Part shown: piece by piece, positions 58,212-64,000 of the stretch
Layout: every line of letters begins with the position of its first letter
How positions within the stretch are numbered: position 1 is the first letter of the stretch
NCBI GenBank assembly: GCA_963766375.1
Contig: CAVXZG010000019.1
Location: forward strand, 372,001-436,000
Length of the DNA: 64,000 nt
Direction of reading: 5' to 3'
Source: AC-32 sp963766375
Lineage (GTDB): Bacteria; Actinomycetota; Thermoleophilia; Gaiellales; Gaiellaceae
Program-made: the position numbers and the translations under genes
The notes under the pieces: model-generated
Database searches by the model: none
Told to the model about the DNA's origin: nothing
What the model saw: the letters and a program-made list of their open reading frames with translations, nothing else

Positions 58212-58651
58212 GCCGGACGGTTCGTGATGTGCACGTAGATCTTGTCCGCGCTGCCGCACTCCTCACGCAACGCGACCTGCCCGCTTCGGCCCTCTCCCTG
58301 CCATGAGACCTCGGAGTCGTGGTCCTCGAGCTCGTCGAAGAGGATCTTGTAGCCGGAAGCCTCGAGCTCCTTCTTCCACTCGTCGTGGGCTTCCTTGATG
58401 TCGCCGTTGAAGTAGCCCTCGACGATCGTGGTCGGGCCCTTGGTCTCCTGCTTGGTGTAGGTGACCTTGTCCGTCTCGATCTGCGGCCAGCTCGGCGGAA
58501 GGTTCGGCGCCTCGGCGAGCGCCGAGCCGTTGCAAGCCGCCAGAGCCTGCTTGTTGAGCGCGCCTCCTTCGGACTCGCTCTTCTTGCCGCCGCAACCGGC
58601 GGCGAGGAGCACGGCAAGACCGATCGCCGCGAATGCTGCAGCCCGCTTCAC
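58208..58651 (-). CDS. Small lipoprotein of unknown function
   Basis: A 147-aa protein with signal peptide and lipobox LLAAGC (Cys20), then GGKKSESEGG linker and a mixed alpha/beta domain (KVTYTKQETKGPTTIVEGYF, WKKELEASGYKILFDELEDH). The second half resembles small lipid-anchored domains of actinobacteria that bind ligands, but no family can be named. It lies between the RTX protein and ppdK. Confidence 0.75.
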   Translation of the reverse strand: MKRAAAFAAIGLAVLLAAGCGGKKSESEGGALNKQALAACNGSALAEAPNLPPSWPQIETDKVTYTKQETKGPTTIVEGYFNGDIKEAHDEWKKELEASGYKILFDELEDHDSEVSWQGEGRSGQVALREECGSADKIYVHITNRPA

Positions 58652-58695
58652 GTTGCCTGCCTTTCCGGATCCCCGGCGCGGGAGTATAGAAGGGG

Positions 58696-61309
58696 CTACC
58701 CGCCGGCGGCGACCGCTTCGACGCCGGATTCCTTCAGCGCCGCCTGCGCGGCGGCCAGGCGGGCGAGCGGCACGCGGTACGGCGAGCAGCTGACGTAGTC
58801 GAGCCCGAGGCGGTGGCAGAACGCGACCGACTCCGGCTCGCCGCCGTGCTCGCCGCAGATCCCGAGCTTCAGATCCTCCTTGACGCCGCGCCCGCGCTCG
58901 ACGGCGATTCGCATCAGGTCGCCCACCCCACCCTGGTCGAGCGTCTCGAAGGGGTTGCGCTCGAGCACGCCGTCCTCGAGGTAGCGAGTCAGGAACTTCC
59001 CCTCGGCGTCGTCTCGCGAGAGGCCCATCGTCGTCTGCGTCAGGTCGTTCGTGCCGAAGGAGAAGAAGTCGGCGTAGGCGGCGATCTCGTCCGCGCGGAT
59101 GCAGGCGCGCGGGAGCTCGATCATCGTCCCGACGAGGTACTCGACCGTCTCGCTCTCCTCGTTCGCGGTCGCGACCGTGATCGCGCGCAGACGGTGCAGT
59201 TCCTCGGCGAAGCCCACGAGCGGGTGCATGATCTCGACGACGGGCGCCTCGCCCGTGCGCTCTTCCACGGCCACCGCCGCGCGGATGATCGCCCGCACCT
59301 GCATCTCGTAGATCTCCGGCCAGAGCAGGCCGAGGCGGCAGCCGCGCGTGCCGAGCATCGGGTTCGTCTCGTGCAGCGCCTTGATCCGCTCGCGCATGCG
59401 CTCGTCCTTTGCCTCCTCGAGCGGCGGCAGGAACTCGTGCAGCGGCGGGTCGAGCAGGCGGATCGTCACCGGCAGGCCCGCCATCGCCTCGAAGATCCCC
59501 TCGAAGTCGGCTTGCTGGTGCGGCAGCAGCTTGTCGAGCGCGGTGCGACGCTCGTCCTCGCCGCCGGCCAGGATCATCTCGCGCACGACCGGCAGGCGGT
59601 CCTCGGCCATGAACATGTGCTCGGTGCGGCAGAGGCCGATTCCCTCGGCGCCGAACTCGCGCGCCTTGGCGGCGTCGTCCGGCGTGTCCGCGTTGGCGCG
59701 CACCTTGAGGCGGCGCAGGGCGTCGGCCCAGCCGAGGATGGTCTCGAAGTCCTCGTTGATCTGCGGCGGGACGAGCGGCACCTCGCCGACGATCACCTCG
59801 CCGGTGCCGCCGTCGATCGTGAGCATGTCCCCCTCGGCGAGCTGGTGGCCGCCGATGTTCAGCGTTCGCGACTCGAGGTCGATCGTGAGCCCCTCGCAGC
59901 CGGCGACGCAGGGCTTGCCCATCCCGCGCGCGACGACCGCCGCGTGCGAGGTCATGCCGCCGTGGGCGGTCAGGATCCCGCTCGCCTGGATGAGGCCGTG
60001 GATGTCGTCAGGAGTCGTCTCCCAGCGGACGAGGATCACACTCTCGCCGGCGAGCCCGCGCTCCTCGGCGAGGTCGGCGTCGAGCACGATCTTGCCGGAG
60101 GCCGCGCCGGGCGAGGCGTTCAGGCCCGCGCACGGCGACGTCGAGCTTCGTGGTCGGGTCGATCCGCGGGTGCAGGAGCTGGTCGAGCTGGTCGGGGTCG
60201 ATCCGGGCGACCGCCTCCTCGCGTGAGATGAGGCCCTCCTCCGTCATCGACACTGCGGCCTTGAGCGCCGCGGCCGCCGTGCGCTTGGCCGAGCGCGTCT
60301 GAAGCAGGTAGAGCCGGCCGTCCTCGACCGTGAACTCGATGTCCTGCATGTCGCGGTAGTGCTCCTCGAGGCGCCGCATCGTCGCGAGGAGCTGGTCGAA
60401 GGCCTCCGGGAGCTGCTTCTGCATCGCCTCGATCGGCTCGGGTGTGCGGATTCCGGCGACCACGTCCTCGCCCTGGGCATCCGCGAGGAACTCGCCGAAA
60501 AGCCCCGACTCGCCCGTCGAGGGGTCGCGGGTGAAGGCGACGCCCGTCCCCGAGGCCGCGCCCTTGTTGCCGAAGACCATCTGGACGACGTTGACCGCGG
60601 TGCCGAGGTCGTCGGGGATCCGGTGAGCCCGGCGGTACACCTGCGCCCGGGGCGTGTCCCACGACTCGAAGACCGCCTGCACGGCGCGGGTGAGCTGCTC
60701 GCGCGCGTCTTGCGGGAACGGCGAGCCCGTCTCTTCCTCGTAGATCTGCTTGTAGGTGACGATCAGGTCGCGGAGGTCGTTCGCGTCCAACTCGACGTCC
60801 TGCTGGGCGCCGCGGTCGGTCTTGAGATCGGAGAGCGCGGACTCGAAGCGGTGCGCGTCGATGCCCTCGACCACCTCGCCGTACATCTGGATCAGGCGCC
60901 GGTAGGAGTCGCAGGCGAAGCGCGGGTTGTCGGTGGAGCGGCCGAGCCCTTCGACGGCGTCGTCGTTCAAACCGAGGTTGAGGATCGTGTCCATCATCCC
61001 GGGCATCGAGACCGCGGCCCCCGAGCGCACCGAGACGAGCAGCGGGTCGGCGGAGTCGCCGAAGCGCTTGCCTGTCGTCTGCTCGAGCGCGTCCAGGTGC
61101 TGCTCGATCTCTGGCCCAAGTCCGTCCGGCAGCTGCTTGCCGTTCTGCATGTAGGCACGGCAGGCGTCGGTCGTGATCGTGAATCCGGCGGGGACCGGCA
61201 CGCCCAGCTGCGTCATCTCGGCCAGACCGATGCCCTTGCCGCCGAGGAGCTCGCGCCCGCCCTCGGATGGCTCGTCGAATCCGAAGACGAAGCGCCCGTT
61301 CCCTCGCAT
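58696..61309 (-). CDS. ppdK: Pyruvate, phosphate dikinase (one frameshift)
   Basis: About 870 aa when joined. The N-terminal ATP-grasp half has FGFDEPSEGGRELLGGKGIG, SGAAVSMPGMMDTILNLGLN and TRDPSTGESGLFGEF. Near 60122 one surplus base breaks the frame before LNASPGAASGKIVLDADLAE. The second half has the phosphohistidine motif GGMTSHAAVVARGMGKPCV, a PEP-binding TIM barrel (GTNDLTQTTMGLSRDDAEGK) and the catalytic Cys in LGICGEHGGEP. It interconverts pyruvate and PEP using ATP and phosphate. The start at 61309 follows the family; an ATG at 61327 is in frame. Confidence 0.93.
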
Positions 61310-61363
61310 AACGCAGAAGTCTCCCATAGGGCCGCTTGCGAACCGTGCGCGTATGCTCGGGGA

Positions 61364-62335
61364 GTGAGAGTCGTGCTCGCCGTCGCGGCAGCAACGCTCC
61401 TCGCAGGCGCGGGAGGAAACGCGAACGGCGCGCCCGCGCAGGGCCGGATCGCCTTCGGGCTCGAGCACGGCAGCGTCAGCAGCCTCTACACGGTGCGGCC
61501 AAACGGAACCGGTCTGCGCCGCGTGACCGTGCCGCCGACGCGCCAGGACCTCGGCGGCGACACCGGGCCCGTCTGGTCGCCGGACGGCCGGCGGTTGGTA
61601 TTCGAGCGGAACCTGCCCTACTGGGGCAACGACCGCTTCCGCCTGAACGCCGTGCCTGCGACAGGCGGGATCGCGAAGGCGCTCACGCAGGGGCCCTTCG
61701 ACGTGATGCCGAGCGTCTCGCCCGACGGGAGGCGCATTGCCTTCACCCGCCTCGTCGCCTCCGTGGTCGCTCCGGCGATCTCGCTGTTCACGGTGAACGC
61801 GCGCGGGCAGCGTCCCGCGCAGCTCCTCGCCGGCGGCTTCGACCTCTCGCCGGCCTGGTCGCCGGACGGCAAGGCGATCGTCTTCTCGCGGCTGGTCTCC
61901 GACACGGCGCCGGTCGAGGCGGCTGAGCTCTTCGTCGCTGGGGCCAACGGCTCGAACGTGCGGCCGCTTGGACCGGGCCTGAACGGGATCTCCCCGGCGT
62001 GGTCGCCGGACGGGACCCGTCTCGCGTTTGTCTCCTTCGCCGACCGCAACGGCGCCAGCTGTCCCGCCTCGAACTGCTCGCCCAACGGCGAGCTCTACGT
62101 CGTGAACGCCGACGGCAGCGGCCTGCGACGGCTGACGACCAGCCGGGCCGACGACGAGCATCCGACCTGGTCGCCGGACGGAACGAGGATCGCCTTCGCC
62201 AGCGGCTTCGTCCTGTCGAGGGAGGGCCACAGGCCGTGGTTGATGGTGATGCGCGCAGCGGGCGGCCGCGCCGTGCGGATCGGCCGGTTCGCCGGAGTGC
62301 TCGACCCGGCCTGGAGCCCTGCAGGCATAGGCTGA
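61364..62335 (+). CDS. Exported TolB/WD40-like beta-propeller protein
   Basis: A 323-aa protein with a signal peptide (VLAVAAATLLAGAGGNANGA) and repeated PD40 units: PVWSPDGRRLVFER, PSVSPDGRRIAFTR, PAWSPDGKAIVFSR, PAWSPDGTRLAFVS, PTWSPDGTRIAFAS, DPAWSPAG. Each is one blade of a TolB-like propeller used for protein or peptide binding. TATGCT (61352-61357) lies 6 bases before the GTG with no clear ribosome site, so probably leaderless. It diverges from ppdK. Confidence 0.85.
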   Translation: MRVVLAVAAATLLAGAGGNANGAPAQGRIAFGLEHGSVSSLYTVRPNGTGLRRVTVPPTRQDLGGDTGPVWSPDGRRLVFERNLPYWGNDRFRLNAVPATGGIAKALTQGPFDVMPSVSPDGRRIAFTRLVASVVAPAISLFTVNARGQRPAQLLAGGFDLSPAWSPDGKAIVFSRLVSDTAPVEAAELFVAGANGSNVRPLGPGLNGISPAWSPDGTRLAFVSFADRNGASCPASNCSPNGELYVVNADGSGLRRLTTSRADDEHPTWSPDGTRIAFASGFVLSREGHRPWLMVMRAAGGRAVRIGRFAGVLDPAWSPAGIG

Positions 62336-62358
62336 GCCCGGCTCGGTAGGCTCCGCGC

Positions 62359-63285
62359 ATGAAGCTCGAAGGCGTCCATCACGTGACCGCCATCACCGGC
62401 GACGCGCCGGGCAACGTCGACTTCTACACGCGCGTCCTGGGCCTGCGGCTCGTCAAGAAGAGCGTCAACCAGGACGACCCGACCGTCTACCACCTCTTCT
62501 ACGGCGACGAGAAGGGCGCACCGGGAAACGACATCACCTTCTTCGAGTATCCGGGAGCCGCCCCCGGCCGCGCTGGAGCCGGGATGGTGCACCGGGTCGA
62601 GTGGCGCGTTGGCTCCTCCGAGGCGCTCGACTTCTGGGAAGAGCGGCTTGGGGCGGAGGGCATCGAGACCGATCGGGCCGACGGCTACCTCGTCTTCTCC
62701 GACCGCGAAGGGCTCGAGCACGGCCTTGCGGTTGTCGAGACGAAGGACGAGCCGCTCACCGCCGACCACCCGGAGGTTCCCAAGGAGTTCGCGCTGCAGG
62801 GCTTCAACGGCGTCCACGCCTACACCTCGGATCCCGAACAGAGTCGCGCCTTCCTCGAGCAGGCGCTCGAGTTCTCCCCCTCCGGCGACGCCGCCTGGGA
62901 AGTCCGTGGCGATCAGCGCGGGGGCTTCTACTCGTTCGACCAGACCGGCGAGCGTGGAGTTCCCGGCGCCGGCACCGTCCATCACGTCGCCTGGGCCTCG
63001 TCAATGGAGGAGCACGAGGCCTGGCAGAAGCGCGTCTCCGAGGCGGGCGCCTCCCCCACGCCGGTGATCGACCGCTTCTACTTCAAGTCGATTTACTTCC
63101 GCGAGCCGAGCGGCGTGCTCTTCGAGATCGCGACGATCGGCCCCGGCTTCACCGCGGACGAGCCGCTCGAGAGCCTCGGCGAGCACCTCTCGCTGCCGCC
63201 CGACTACGAGCCCCTCCGCGATCGGCTCGAGCAGGTGCTGACGCCGCTGCCGGACCCGCGTGCCTCGAGACTCCAGGACGCGTAG
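62359..63285 (+). CDS. VOC-family ring-cleaving dioxygenase (MhqO-like)
   Basis: A 308-aa protein with two paired betaalphabetabetabeta modules: GVHHVTAITGDAPGNVDFYT (metal His), DITFFEYPG, GTVHHVAWASSMEEHEAWQK (metal His) and REPSGVLFEIATIGPG (metal Glu). Close relatives are the MhqA/MhqE/MhqO dioxygenases linked to hydroquinone and quinone tolerance. It overlaps the next gene, a MhqD-like hydrolase, by 26 bases; the mhqO-mhqD pairing is known from Bacillus. TAGGCT lies 6 bases before the ATG. Confidence 0.88.
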   Translation: MKLEGVHHVTAITGDAPGNVDFYTRVLGLRLVKKSVNQDDPTVYHLFYGDEKGAPGNDITFFEYPGAAPGRAGAGMVHRVEWRVGSSEALDFWEERLGAEGIETDRADGYLVFSDREGLEHGLAVVETKDEPLTADHPEVPKEFALQGFNGVHAYTSDPEQSRAFLEQALEFSPSGDAAWEVRGDQRGGFYSFDQTGERGVPGAGTVHHVAWASSMEEHEAWQKRVSEAGASPTPVIDRFYFKSIYFREPSGVLFEIATIGPGFTADEPLESLGEHLSLPPDYEPLRDRLEQVLTPLPDPRASRLQDA

Positions 63286-63938
63286 CGGTCTCGAGCACCG
63301 GGCGCGCCCGGCCGCGGGCGAGCCCGAGGGGCTGCTCGTCCTCTTCCACGGCCGCGGCGCCGACGAGCACGACCTCTTTCCGCTGCTCGACCTGCTCGAC
63401 CCCGAGCGGCGGCTGCTGGGCGTCACTCCGCGCGGCCCGCTCTCGTTGCCACCCGGCGGGGCCCACTGGTACGCGGTGCAGGAGATCGGCTACCCGGACC
63501 CGAGCACCTTCCTGCCGACCTACGAGATCGTGGCCGAGTGGCTGGACGGGCTCGCCGGGGAAACGGGCATCGGCCCGGAGCGCACCGTGCTCGGCGGCTT
63601 CTCGCAAGGCGCTGTGATGACCTACGCGCTCGGCCTCGGGCGGGGCCGTCCGCGCCCGGCAGCGCTGGTGGCGCTCAGCGGCTTCATCCCGACGGTCGAA
63701 GGCTTCGAGCTCGACCTCGAGCGCCCGCTGCCGCCCGTCGCAATCGGCCACGGCACGTACGACCCGGTGATCTCGGTCGAATGGAGCCGACGCGGCGAAG
63801 CAGTTGCTCGAGGACGCCGGCGCGGAGGTGTTGTACCGGGAGTACCCGCTCCAGCACTCGATCGACCCTGCCTTTCTCGGCGAGCTGGCGCCGTGGATCG
63901 CGTCTGCGCTCTACGAGCGCGAGACCGGCGAGCGGTAG
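63260..63938 (+). CDS. Alpha/beta hydrolase of the MhqD/carboxylesterase type (one frameshift)
   Basis: About 225 aa: LLVLFHGRGADEHDLFPLLD (oxyanion region), VLGGFSQGAVMTYALG (nucleophile Ser in GFSQG), GHGTYDPVISVEW (Asp) and, after one surplus base near 63792, DAAKQLLEDAGAEVLYREYP with LQHSID (His). All triad residues are present when joined. It starts GTG 63260 inside the dioxygenase gene, so translation is coupled. Probably a phospholipase/carboxylesterase-family enzyme in quinone or aromatic detoxification. Confidence 0.85.
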
Positions 63939-64000
63939 CCCGGGCGCCTGCGCGCGCGGAAATCGGCGAGCCAGGCCAGCCCGCGCAGCCCCATCCAGAC
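63911..64000 (-). CDS. Possible C-terminal end of a minus-strand gene
   Basis: The minus strand from the right edge reads VWMGLRGLAWLADFRARRRP and stops at 63911-63913, overlapping the hydrolase gene end by 28 bases. Composition is plausible but the piece is too short to judge or name. Confidence 0.25.
   Translation of the reverse strand, partial: VWMGLRGLAWLADFRARRRPGYRSPVSRS

Overview
The window is GC-rich, densely packed bacterial chromosome. The gene set points to Actinomycetota: a divIVA-yggT-sepF-yggS division cluster, a GarA-like FHA protein beside an FtsR-type MerR regulator, an RsiG-like anti-sigma protein, GAAC-N4-GTTC SOS boxes, and TANNNT -10 elements a few bases from start codons. 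A deep-branching class such as Thermoleophilia is my best guess. That placement is inference and was not tested.

Layout. 1-3.8 kb: a partial gene, a glutamine amidotransferase-type protein, two primary-type sigma factors and a CpsB-like PHP phosphatase. 3.9-9.0 kb: a gene-poor block of small cargo genes, pseudogenes and repeats, bounded by two copies of a XerCD/dif half-site. The right copy (9014-9041) is a full dif-like site and the left (3918-3934) lacks the XerD arm. This is the arrangement expected of an element integrated by the host Xer system. 9.3 kb: three DnaA boxes in 41 bp. 9.4-16.2 kb: small membrane proteins, then rsiG-like/FHA/merR/apt and a nucleotidyltransferase-phosphomannomutase/CDP-alcohol transferase pair. 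16.2-19.9 kb: a HutF-like deiminase and secreted proteins. 20.0-23.95 kb: a 3.9-kb island between a 28-bp fragment of tRNA-Pro and the intact tRNA-Pro. 24-34.3 kb: one long minus-strand housekeeping run (proS, ispG, M50 protease, dxr, cdsA, uppS, frr, pyrH, tsf, rpsB) covering MEP isoprenoid synthesis, undecaprenyl and phospholipid precursors and translation. 34.4-43 kb: a diguanylate cyclase, rluD, lspA, the division cluster and a DHH-CBS-tRNA nucleotidyltransferase fusion. 43-48 kb: RidA, a HisB-like protein that has lost its metal ligands, murA with Asp in place of the fosfomycin-target Cys, and others. 48-56 kb: GH15 glucosidase, dnaE2, a bicupin, and imuB behind tandem SOS boxes. 56-64 kb: comB, rhomboid protease, RTX-repeat protein, ppdK, TolB-like propeller, and a VOC dioxygenase with a MhqD-like hydrolase.

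Almost all genes right of the dif-like site are on the minus strand, as expected if a replication fork travels leftward towards a terminus there. Many conserved genes (hutF-like, proS, dnaE2, ppdK, the rhomboid gene, the class V aminotransferase and others) carry a single one-base frameshift, nearly always one surplus base. This looks more like residual indel error in the assembly than gene decay, so the apparent pseudogenes in the 3.9-9.0 kb block must be read with the same caution.
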